A stretch of DNA of 64,000 bases from positions 620,001 through 684,000 of the forward strand of contig JADJFV010000001.1 of assembly GCA_016708435.1 (NCBI GenBank), written 5' to 3'. The notes under the pieces were generated by a model. The model made no database searches, had not been told where the DNA came from, and saw only the letters and a list, made by a program, of their open reading frames with translations. The translations under genes and the position numbers were made by a program. The DNA is from Leptospiraceae bacterium (GTDB taxonomy: Bacteria; Spirochaetota; Leptospiria; Leptospirales; Leptospiraceae). Positions 44,087 to 52,396 of this stretch are shown here, one piece after another. Numbering within the stretch: the first letter of the stretch is position 1; each line of letters opens with the position of its first letter.

Positions 44087-44814
44087 CAGCTAATTTCTCC
44101 AATGGAAATTCTTTTTGTGTTTTTCTCATCCGAAAGAATTGTTCCATCTCGCATTGTAATAATTCTATCAGCCATGCCAGTAATCGAAGCGTTATGCGTT
44201 ATAATAATCGTTGTCGTTCCTAGTTCGCGATTTACTTTTTCAATAGCCTCTAAGACCACGCGACCTGTTTTAAAATCAAGCGCTCCTGTTGGTTCGTCGC
44301 ATAATAATACATCCGGTCTTTTTGCAATCGCTCTCGCAATGGATACTCGTTGTTGTTCGCCACCGGATAATTGCGCGGGAAAATGATCTTTCCTATCTAA
44401 AAGACCGACAAGTCCTAAGGCTTCTTCCGGTGCCATTGGATTGGAACTAAGCTCTGTCACTAAAGAAACATTCTCACTTGCGGTAAGACTCGGAATTAAA
44501 TTGTAAAATTGAAATACAAATCCAACATGCTCACGCCTAAACAGTGTTAACCGCTCTTCGTCCGAATCAAATAAATCCTGGTCTTTAAAACGAACCGCTC
44601 CTTCTGTTGGAGTATCCAGAGCACCAAGGATATTTAATAAAGTAGACTTGCCACTTCCCGAAGGACCAAGAAGCACAACTAACTCACCTGCATTTATTTC
44701 AAGATTAATTCCATGAAGCGCATTCACACGAATTTCTCCCATCGAATATATCTTTGAAACATCTCTGGCGTGAAAAACTATTTTAGTGGATTGAGTTTCA
44801 TTATTTAGTATCAT
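44083..44814 (-). CDS. ABC transporter ATPase (MacB/LolD-like)
   Basis: A 243-residue ATPase of the MacB/LolD/DevA type with Walker A GPSGSGKSTLLNILG, Q-loop FVFQFYNLIPSLTASENVSL, signature LSGGEQQRVSIARAI, Walker B VLLCDEPTGALD and an H-loop TTTIIITHN. It powers the permease and adaptor encoded just downstream. The gene opens the three-gene operon. No outer-membrane TolC gene is nearby; a shared one elsewhere would be required. Confidence 0.92.
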   Translation of the reverse strand: MILNNETQSTKIVFHARDVSKIYSMGEIRVNALHGINLEINAGELVVLLGPSGSGKSTLLNILGALDTPTEGAVRFKDQDLFDSDEERLTLFRREHVGFVFQFYNLIPSLTASENVSLVTELSSNPMAPEEALGLVGLLDRKDHFPAQLSGGEQQRVSIARAIAKRPDVLLCDEPTGALDFKTGRVVLEAIEKVNRELGTTTIIITHNASITGMADRIITMRDGTILSDEKNTKRISIGEISW

Positions 44815-44843
44815 AATATTAAATTTAATGATTCTACCTTACC

Positions 44844-44982
44844 GTCACCCCCGAAATTTTCTGTCGGGGGTCTCAATATCTAGAGATTCCCAACATCGCT
44901 TGGCGGTCGTGTGAGCGAAGTTCCACCCATTTGCTTGGTCGCAAATCCAACGCCTTCGCCAGGGTGGAATTTTGGGAATGAC
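44844..44982. repeat. CCCCCGA-type intergenic repeat, copy 1
   Basis: CCCCCGA (44848-44854) and TCGGGGG (44864-44870) form a hairpin, and the outer ends carry GTCACCCCC and TTGGGAATGAC. The element between the two ABC/peptidase genes is a palindromic repeat related to 57378-57447, where it is inverted and shorter. It contains an insert of about 70 bases (GCTTGGCGGTCGTG). Confidence 0.7.
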
Positions 44983-45004
44983 AATTTAAAGGATTTCAAT
45001 ATTT

Positions 45005-46048
45005 TTATTCTTTCAACATCTCGGCTCTCTCTTCTAAAGAAAGCGGTTTTAATTTTTCCATTTCCGCATGAAACTTTTTAAAATCTCGACCGACTTCTTT
45101 GAACTTGTCCTGAAAAAGTTTTGAGCCAGAATGGTAGCGCAAAATACCGATAAAGTTCTCGTTGTTAAGAGGAGTCTTCTTAAATTTTTCAGGATTAAAA
45201 TTGGAAAACTTATCAGCATTCGCTAAAATTTCAGTTCTATATTCTTCAATAATTCTTTTTTTCTGTTCCAATTTTTCTATGTCAGCCAAATCTTCTCTCT
45301 CATACATTGCTTTTAGTTTAAAGGCAGTTTCTTTTACTTTAGAGATAATAATATCCGATTGTAACTTTGCTTTTTTGCGCTTCTGTAAAACCTCTTCCGC
45401 CTTATCAGAATTATGCGCTCGATAGAAAAGTTCCGTTCCTTCTTCCTCAACAAAGCTTGCATAGGATTCATTAAAATTAGAATCTCCTGGAAAATACACA
45501 GTAGCATGAGACATTTCGTGTATCACAAGTGAAACCAATTCATCTTCGGTCATACGAAGTTGTGGAGAGAGAACTGGATCCGAAAACCAACCAAGTGTGG
45601 AGTAAGCAGCCGTTATCCGCACGCGTGTATCCAAACCTTTTTCAATGAGATTTTTTTCTTCATCCTTGGCTTTGGCTAAATCAAAATAGCCTTTATAAGG
45701 AACAGTTCCAGCAAACGGAAACCACCAGGTATACGATTCAAATTTTAAGGGATAGGAGGCACTTACATTCCAACCAACTTCCTCCCTATCAAGATTAGTA
45801 AAATATTCAAAGCCACCCTTCGGATTCAAATGAATTTCTTTGACTGCAAAATTTCTTACTGTTTGAATGAGCTTGAGTTTACTCTTTGTTAGGCTCTCTT
45901 CTTTTTCAGATTCTATTACCTGAGGAATTTCTTTTCGATTTAAAATTATTCTCGCCTGTTCGGTGCTTACATGGTAAAGATAAGGAATGCAGTTTTGAAA
46001 AAGGAATAGGGAAAATAAAATAGAATTTTTTACAGAAAAGTTGTTCAT
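45005..46048 (-). CDS. Putative zinc aminopeptidase lipoprotein (PF10023-like)
   Basis: The 347-residue protein has a signal with a lipobox-like FLFQNC (Cys20). The HExxH zinc motif appears as VIHEMSHATVYF, and the following ESYASFVEEEGTELF supplies a plausible third zinc ligand Glu. This matches the putative bacterial aminopeptidase family PF10023. The C-terminal third is rich in charged coiled helix (KAKLQSDIIISKVKETAFKL). It sits alone between two repeat elements. The substrate is unknown. Confidence 0.82.
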   Translation of the reverse strand: MNNFSVKNSILFSLFLFQNCIPYLYHVSTEQARIILNRKEIPQVIESEKEESLTKSKLKLIQTVRNFAVKEIHLNPKGGFEYFTNLDREEVGWNVSASYPLKFESYTWWFPFAGTVPYKGYFDLAKAKDEEKNLIEKGLDTRVRITAAYSTLGWFSDPVLSPQLRMTEDELVSLVIHEMSHATVYFPGDSNFNESYASFVEEEGTELFYRAHNSDKAEEVLQKRKKAKLQSDIIISKVKETAFKLKAMYEREDLADIEKLEQKKRIIEEYRTEILANADKFSNFNPEKFKKTPLNNENFIGILRYHSGSKLFQDKFKEVGRDFKKFHAEMEKLKPLSLEERAEMLKE

Positions 46049-46101
46049 AAGAATCGATGGTTTGCAAGATGTTAATTGCTGTCAAGATAAGGATTTATAC
46101 A

Positions 46102-46198
46102 GTCATTATATCATATACTTTGTTTGTAAAATAGACCTCTCACGATTTTCCTCCCTGCGCTTGGTCGCGCCCTTCGCCTTCGCATGTTCGAGGTGACT
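46102..46198. repeat. GTGAGAAATCTAT-type repeat, copy 2 (half element)
   Basis: The right half (AAAATAGACCTCTCACGA ... GTTCGAGGTGAC) matches the copies at 25960 and 56099. The left half is replaced by unrelated AT-rich sequence, so only GTCATT remains. A GC-rich insert (CCTGCGCTTGGTCGCGCC) lies inside. It is between the peptidase lipoprotein and the cyclase operon. Confidence 0.6.
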
Positions 46199-46261
46199 GT
46201 GTAAGCACTTCCTCAACTTGACAGCATCACTCTACGTTACCTGTGCCAAATCTTTGCTATT

Positions 46262-48286
46262 TTATTTCCGAAGCGCCCACACTCCATCCCAGTTCTTCGG
46301 CGGATTTTTTATTAAGTATTCACAGCGTATAGCATACACCTTGGAAGGATTTGTAGGTCGTCCGGGATAGACTTCCTCTAATTTATTTGCTTGCACAAAA
46401 TGGTTCTTAGCCTCTAGAAATTTTCCTCGCACATAAGCATCCTTTCCGCGATTGTAAATTTCTAAAAGTTCTCTTTGTGTGTCAGTTAGTTTTCCTTTCT
46501 TTCCAAGTAATTCATAAACAATGACGGGAACATTTTTTCCATAGACTTTGATTTTATCTATTTCGCGAACTTCAATCGACTCAGAGACTAACGCATACGT
46601 ATATTGACTTAACAACGATTCAACGCCATATTGCTTAGAGGCAGATTCCAAACGCGCTGCAAGATTTACATGATCTCCAATGACGGTCAAATCAATTCTA
46701 GCCTCAGAGCTTCCAATATCGCAAAGAATAATTTCTCCTGAATTCATACCATAGCGAATGCGTATCGGATCTTTTGTTAAAATTTCCGACTGTAAATTTG
46801 CTTCTGCAATTTTATCGCGAATCTCCTGCACTGCGTTAATTAATTTTAGAGCGGATGACGCGTGTTCGTCGCCAATCCAATAAGCCATACAAGCATCGCC
46901 CATAAATTTATCAACATCCCCCTCATGCTTATGAATCGTTTTTGTAATGAGTTCAAAGATTGTATTGATTTGTTCCACGACTGAATCGGGAGGATACTTC
47001 TCACAACGCGCTGTAAAATTTACAATGTCCGTAAAAAGTAGAGAGGCATATTTTTTTTCTGATCTACGTCCTCCTGCTCCATTTGTCAGGATCGCTTTTT
47101 CAGAGGCAATCTTAGCCGATGACTTTGACAAATACTTTAGAAGTTGTTTTCTCTCTGCAGCAGTGCGTCTATCAGCGAGTAACCGCTCAACAGAAGCAAG
47201 AAGTGTATCCATCGAAAAGGGCTTACTGATAATTCCTGACACACCCATATTCATAATCATTTTATAATCAGCATTATTATCACGAGAAGTGAGAATTAAA
47301 ATAGTTGGATGAAATCCAGTATTCGCATTCTTTAGCGACAAACATAAATCCATTGCTGTCTCTGCACCTAATTCCATTTCGCTAATGATTAAATCAAAAG
47401 GATATTTCTGAATCAGATGAATCGTTTCCTCGATTGTAGAAGTGGAGCGAACGGAAAAACCCTGCTTACGTAACGACTTAGTTATATTCGCAATAATATG
47501 CTCATCCTTCTCGAGGATAATAATGTTTTCCCGCCCACTCAGAGATTGTTTGAAATGTCGATTAATGCGCTCGAGCAATTCTCCAATCACAACAGGCTTT
47601 GTAATATATTCATCAACGCCCGCATTAAATCCTTTTTGAATGTCAGAAGCAGAGCCGAGAGTGCTTGACATGATAATATAAGTATCTTTCACATCTGGAT
47701 GCTTTCTGATTTCTGTGCAAACTTCAAACCCGTTCATATTCGGCATTTCAATATCGCAAATAATTAAATCAGGCTTATATTCAATTGTTAAGTCTAATCC
47801 CTCTTTGCCGTTAAATGCTTCAAAAACTTTATAGCCCTCATTTGCAAGCGGCGGGACGAGATGATTGTGAACAAGCTTTGAATCATCAATCACTAAAATT
47901 TTATGAGTATCCGTTAAAAATTTCTGAATCGAATTTTCAATTTCTCTAAATGTTACAGGCATTTGAAAAAATTTATCGGTTACATTGCTTGCATCTTCTT
48001 CTGTTTTATAATCAGCAGAAAGAAAAATAATTCTAGTTTCATACCCATAAAACATTTTTAATCTACGCGAAAGTTCGATTAGGTGATACTCGTCTTCATC
48101 TGTTTGTAAAATCAAAAGTGATTTTTTAAGTTCAGAAATTTTTAAGGTGAGTTCAACAAAGCTTATTTTTTCAAAGGCAAATTTGTTAATCGATAATTCA
48201 TTGCTTAAATATTCACTTAACAGCGGATTATCCACACAAACGAAAATGGGATAATTTGAATTTTTTATTATAACAGGCTCTTCCAC
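46262..48286 (-). CDS. Multi-receiver class III adenylate/guanylate cyclase
   Basis: The 674-residue protein holds a degenerate receiver-like domain (1-125), a canonical receiver (about 128-245; KILVIDDSKLVHNH, IICDIEMPNMNGFE), a second receiver (about 252-372) in which the phospho-acceptor Asp is replaced by Glu (DLIISEMELG), and a class III cyclase (about 412-600). Cyclase metal and transition-state residues are intact: LLFTDIVNFTARCEKY, VDKFMGDACMAYW and DLTVIGDHVNLAARLES. The TPR-like tail ends the protein. It should make cAMP (or cGMP) under control of CheA phosphotransfer. It overlaps the CheA gene by one base and is the last gene of the operon. Confidence 0.88.
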   Translation of the reverse strand: MEEPVIIKNSNYPIFVCVDNPLLSEYLSNELSINKFAFEKISFVELTLKISELKKSLLILQTDEDEYHLIELSRRLKMFYGYETRIIFLSADYKTEEDASNVTDKFFQMPVTFREIENSIQKFLTDTHKILVIDDSKLVHNHLVPPLANEGYKVFEAFNGKEGLDLTIEYKPDLIICDIEMPNMNGFEVCTEIRKHPDVKDTYIIMSSTLGSASDIQKGFNAGVDEYITKPVVIGELLERINRHFKQSLSGRENIIILEKDEHIIANITKSLRKQGFSVRSTSTIEETIHLIQKYPFDLIISEMELGAETAMDLCLSLKNANTGFHPTILILTSRDNNADYKMIMNMGVSGIISKPFSMDTLLASVERLLADRRTAAERKQLLKYLSKSSAKIASEKAILTNGAGGRRSEKKYASLLFTDIVNFTARCEKYPPDSVVEQINTIFELITKTIHKHEGDVDKFMGDACMAYWIGDEHASSALKLINAVQEIRDKIAEANLQSEILTKDPIRIRYGMNSGEIILCDIGSSEARIDLTVIGDHVNLAARLESASKQYGVESLLSQYTYALVSESIEVREIDKIKVYGKNVPVIVYELLGKKGKLTDTQRELLEIYNRGKDAYVRGKFLEAKNHFVQANKLEEVYPGRPTNPSKVYAIRCEYLIKNPPKNWDGVWALRK

Positions 48287-51200
48287 TATTCAACTCCAAT
48301 ATAACGCTTAGCTAAATCAGTCAGTATTTCAGGATCTACAGGTTTCTCCAAAAACTCACTCGCGCCAATTTTTAATCCTCGCTCTTTATCTTCTGTAGAA
48401 TTTTTTGAAGTAATCACGATAACCGGAATACTTTTGTATAACGGTAAACTTTTCAAGCGGGTAACAAGATCAAACCCGTCCATGAGTGGCATAACTAAAT
48501 CAACGCAAAAGAGAGAGTATTTTTTTACACGAACCATTTTCAATGCGTCGAATCCATTTTCGGCTTCATCCACAATGTATCCCGCGCGGGTTAAAATAGA
48601 TTTAATACTTTTTCTTTGCATTGGCGAATCATCCACAACAAGAATAGAAACTGGATCTTCTTTTTTTAACATTTTAAGGAATGGAGTTTTGTTATCTAAC
48701 TTATTTTCTTGATTATTTAAGGCTGCGACTGTTTGAGTGGCTACTTCTATTAATTCTCTCGGATTTAAAATCAACACCAGGCGCCTATCGCTAAGGATTG
48801 TGCATCCCATGATAAAGGGGACTTTCTTTAACAAGTTTCCTAAATTTTTTATAACTATTTCCTGTCGTCCTAAAAGAGAGTCTACAATGAGTCCCACTTT
48901 TTGAACACCATCCGAGAGGATAATTACAGGTATCTCCTCTTTAAAAAATACAGGTTGTGAAATTCCAAGTAAATCCGAGATAGGAACTAAAGAAATTACT
49001 TCTGATCGCAAATGATATAAAAGTTTAGAGCCAACGCTTTCAATCTCATCTCTAGATACAGTTAAAATCTCATCGACATTAGTCATTGGAAAAGCAAGGA
49101 GCTGACTTCCAGATTCAAAAAGTAAAACACGAACCACTGCAAGTGTCAGAGGGATTTTTAAAAATATAGAAGTGCCCTGTCCTTTTTTAGTTTGAATGTC
49201 AATACTTCCCTGCAAGCTTTTGATCGTAGACATTACAACATCCATTCCAACTCCACGTCCACTTAGCTCTGTAACTTTTGCCGCAGTAGAGAAGCCTGGA
49301 GCAAATATAAATTCTAAAATTTCTTTCTGGCTAATATGACTTAGCCGATCTTCTGTTACTAATCCTCTTTCAATTGCTCGCTTTAAGACTGCATCTGTAT
49401 CAATTCCTCTTCCATCATCTTTAATTTCAATGACAGCATGAGAGCCTTGGTAATAGGCACTTAAATGAATACTACCCGTTTCATTTTTTCCAGCCTTAAT
49501 TCTATCTGCCGGCTCTTCCAAACCGTGATCGATTGAATTTCGTAAAATATGAAGAAGCGGATCTAAGAGGGTATTTATCATTACCCTGTCAAGTTCCGTT
49601 TCCTGTCCGTATAAAATCATTTTTACTTTTTTGCCGGCTTGCCTTGCCATATCTCGAATCAAAGAAGGAAATCTTTCGAACAATGTAGAAATCGGAACCA
49701 TTCTGAAATTCATCACTTCATTTTGTAATTTAGAAGTAAGTGTTTCTAAGTTCTCTACGTTTTTCATCATGGAATTTTTTAATTCCTGGAATGAAATTAA
49801 AATAAGCGTTAGTTCCTCTTGTTGGCTTAATTCATTTCTAGAAATTTCTGATTTCATTTCATTGTGAAATCTATAAACCAAATCATACAATGTGCTTTCG
49901 GGAATATTTGAGCCTGATTTTTCTAACTGTGATTTTAATTCAGAAATCAAAGTTTGATTCGAGCGCGAAATTCTTTCTAGTAATTTCTTTGATTCAAATT
50001 CTTCCGAGTTAACAAGACTTCTTTTTATATCACGAGTCATTCGGGAGATATTCGCTATTTGCTCCTGAAATTGAATTCTAGAAATAGACAGCTCGGAAGC
50101 AGTATTGATTACCTCATCTAGTTTATCAATACTGACTCGAATGGATTCAACTTGTCTATCTTTGATTCTAACAACTGGCTCTTTTTCTTTTACAATTATA
50201 TTTTCTGATTTTGTCGTAACGGGAGCGGGTAATTCTGATTTTACCGCAACTTCTTTTATTGGCTCTTTTTGAATTTCTTTTGGAGTTTCCTGTCTTAGTT
50301 TCTCTTCCTTAGTTGTAACTTCCGGAAGACCAATTCCACAGGCTTCATTTAACTTTCTAACGAGAGGAGCAATTCTAGTTCGAATCGGACCTTTGGAAGC
50401 AACTTCTTCTATCATCTCACTGATTGCAGTTCTAGCCTCAAGCAGATAATCAATATAAACCGGTGTTACTTCCATCTTTTGATTTCGAAGTAAATCTAAA
50501 AGATTTTCAACCGAATGGCTTAGTTTTTCAATCTTAACAATTTTTAAAAGCCGCGCTCCTCCTTTTACGGTGTGAACGGAGCGAAATAATTCATTTATAA
50601 TTTCTAGTGAATCAGGATTTGACTCTAAATCAATTAATCGATTTGCTATCTTGGAGAGATTCTCATAACTCTCTTCATAAAAATCACTAATGAGACTAAC
50701 TTTTTCGATTGGAATATTTAAATCTTCCGGCTCATCATTTATTTTCTCTGATTGAGCTTGTTGCATGGAAGAATCTTTAATAATAGGAGGTGATTTCTCC
50801 TTTAGAACAGGTTGCTCTGGCGGATTATTCGTATTTTGCGCAGTAGTTTCAGTTTCTTCTGATTTATATGGAGTTGGGATTGTGTAAGATTTTTTAGCAA
50901 ATACAATCTGGTTTTGTTTTTGTCTTTCATTCCAAATTTCTAATGGCTTAGACAAATAGACCTTAGACTCTTCTACCAATAAAGAAATATCTTCTTTAAT
51001 AAAACCTGCATCCGAAAGTTGATTTAATACCTTTACTTCCGAATTCAAAATTAATTTTATCAAATAATCTACAGAGAATTTAGAAACAGAATTTTCTTTT
51101 CTAGCAAAATCAAAAATAAAATCTAAAATGGAAGTGAGATGAATCATTTTTTGAATTCGCAAAATTTTTGCAAATCCAAGAATTGTATGATTTTTGCGAT

Positions 51201-51390
51201 AGGCGGTATCTAAGTCTCCCTGTTTATTTTTACTTAACTCAAGGCCATTTACAATGGCTAATATCGATTGCACTTCACTGAGAGACTGAGTGATAAATTG
51301 CTTGAATAGATTTCGACTCTGAGCTTCGATCAAAGGATTCTCTGGACTTTTGTCTTCTTGCCAGATTGTTAAAATTTCTTCAGAATACAT
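48286..51390 (-). CDS. CheA-type hybrid histidine kinase with two Hpt-like domains and a receiver
   Basis: A 1034-residue CheA homologue. Order: an Hpt-like domain with NHTILGFAKIL (His68), a linker rich in Pro/Lys, the main Hpt with RSVHTVKGGARLL (His273), dimerisation region, HATPase with NSIDHGLEEPADRIKAGK and APGFSTAAKVTELSGRGVG, a CheW-like domain (about 760-890) and a C-terminal receiver (about 910-1034) with CVDLVMPLMDGFD. No CheY or CheB genes accompany it. The kinase should phosphorylate both its own receiver and the neighbouring cyclase receiver. It overlaps both neighbours by one base. Confidence 0.9.
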   Translation of the reverse strand: MYSEEILTIWQEDKSPENPLIEAQSRNLFKQFITQSLSEVQSILAIVNGLELSKNKQGDLDTAYRKNHTILGFAKILRIQKMIHLTSILDFIFDFARKENSVSKFSVDYLIKLILNSEVKVLNQLSDAGFIKEDISLLVEESKVYLSKPLEIWNERQKQNQIVFAKKSYTIPTPYKSEETETTAQNTNNPPEQPVLKEKSPPIIKDSSMQQAQSEKINDEPEDLNIPIEKVSLISDFYEESYENLSKIANRLIDLESNPDSLEIINELFRSVHTVKGGARLLKIVKIEKLSHSVENLLDLLRNQKMEVTPVYIDYLLEARTAISEMIEEVASKGPIRTRIAPLVRKLNEACGIGLPEVTTKEEKLRQETPKEIQKEPIKEVAVKSELPAPVTTKSENIIVKEKEPVVRIKDRQVESIRVSIDKLDEVINTASELSISRIQFQEQIANISRMTRDIKRSLVNSEEFESKKLLERISRSNQTLISELKSQLEKSGSNIPESTLYDLVYRFHNEMKSEISRNELSQQEELTLILISFQELKNSMMKNVENLETLTSKLQNEVMNFRMVPISTLFERFPSLIRDMARQAGKKVKMILYGQETELDRVMINTLLDPLLHILRNSIDHGLEEPADRIKAGKNETGSIHLSAYYQGSHAVIEIKDDGRGIDTDAVLKRAIERGLVTEDRLSHISQKEILEFIFAPGFSTAAKVTELSGRGVGMDVVMSTIKSLQGSIDIQTKKGQGTSIFLKIPLTLAVVRVLLFESGSQLLAFPMTNVDEILTVSRDEIESVGSKLLYHLRSEVISLVPISDLLGISQPVFFKEEIPVIILSDGVQKVGLIVDSLLGRQEIVIKNLGNLLKKVPFIMGCTILSDRRLVLILNPRELIEVATQTVAALNNQENKLDNKTPFLKMLKKEDPVSILVVDDSPMQRKSIKSILTRAGYIVDEAENGFDALKMVRVKKYSLFCVDLVMPLMDGFDLVTRLKSLPLYKSIPVIVITSKNSTEDKERGLKIGASEFLEKPVDPEILTDLAKRYIGVE

Positions 51391-52379
51391 TACTGCGCCT
51401 CCGATGAAAAATATCCGCGTAAATCACTCGACTCAACTAAGTTCTTGGCAGAAATCATAAGTAGAGTTTGTTTTTGTAACTGTAAAATTCCAGTCGCGTA
51501 TTCGCTAATCGGTCCAGTTAAAACACCTTCGTTTGATTGAATCAAAGCATTGTCGACTTCTTTCATTTTAGAAACTGAATCCACACATAGAGCAATCTCA
51601 GCACCACCGCTTTGCAAAATTACAAATTTAGTATTCTCATTCAGACTACGAGCGGATAACCCTAAGTATGTGGAGATATCCATACAGGGAATTACTTTTC
51701 CTCTTAAGTTAATAAGTCCTCGTAAAACAGGAACGACTTTAAATAAGGGAGTAACGTCTAAGCTTTCTAAAACTTCAAGGACTTCTTTAATTGGCACGCC
51801 GAAGTTTACTTCCCCAATCGTGAAAAAAATAAATTTTTCTAGAACTTGTTGTTTGGTCGAAACAAACGTTTCTTCTTTTTGATTAGATTTTAATGAAACT
51901 TGTTTAGTAAAAATTTTTCTGTAATGTTTGGTAATTTTTTCTTCATTTAAAATAACAAGAGGTTTATCGGCTAACATAGAAAAACCGACAATAAAACTTT
52001 CAAATGAATCTTCTTGAAAATCTTCCGAATCTTTTTCTGGCTCTGGAATTATATTATAAAATTTATCAACAGCAAGTGCAATTTTACAGTTGTCTCTTTC
52101 AAAAATTACGACAGTTTTTATCGGACGATTTTTTTTGTCAGATTTTAAATTTGCAATTGCTATTGGATCGATTACAGGAATTGGAATTCCGCGGTATTGA
52201 ATCATTCCACGAAGTCCAATCTCTTCCCAAGGTAAATCTTTTACATCCGGGGAATCATAAACTTCTATTACACTCGTGAGTTGAATTGAAAAATAGGCAG
52301 CACCGTATAAAAATACAAATTGCTTATTTTCTAGAACGGTATTTAACTCGGCTGGATTAATTGTTAATTCATTGGACAT
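51390..52379 (-). CDS. Double CheW-domain coupling protein
   Basis: The 329-residue protein contains two CheW-like domains: the first (about 18-160) with VFLYGAAYFSIQLTSVIEVY and GLRGMIQYRGIPIPVIDPIA, the second (about 185-320) with FFTIGEVNFGVPIKEVLEVL and LRGLINLRGKVIPCMDISTY. CheW couples receptor to CheA. The tandem form could bridge larger arrays. It overlaps CheA by 1 base and follows the receptor-like gene by 17 bases. Confidence 0.88.
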   Translation of the reverse strand: MSNELTINPAELNTVLENKQFVFLYGAAYFSIQLTSVIEVYDSPDVKDLPWEEIGLRGMIQYRGIPIPVIDPIAIANLKSDKKNRPIKTVVIFERDNCKIALAVDKFYNIIPEPEKDSEDFQEDSFESFIVGFSMLADKPLVILNEEKITKHYRKIFTKQVSLKSNQKEETFVSTKQQVLEKFIFFTIGEVNFGVPIKEVLEVLESLDVTPLFKVVPVLRGLINLRGKVIPCMDISTYLGLSARSLNENTKFVILQSGGAEIALCVDSVSKMKEVDNALIQSNEGVLTGPISEYATGILQLQKQTLLMISAKNLVESSDLRGYFSSEAQ

Positions 52380-52396
52380 TTGACATTACCCGCTAG

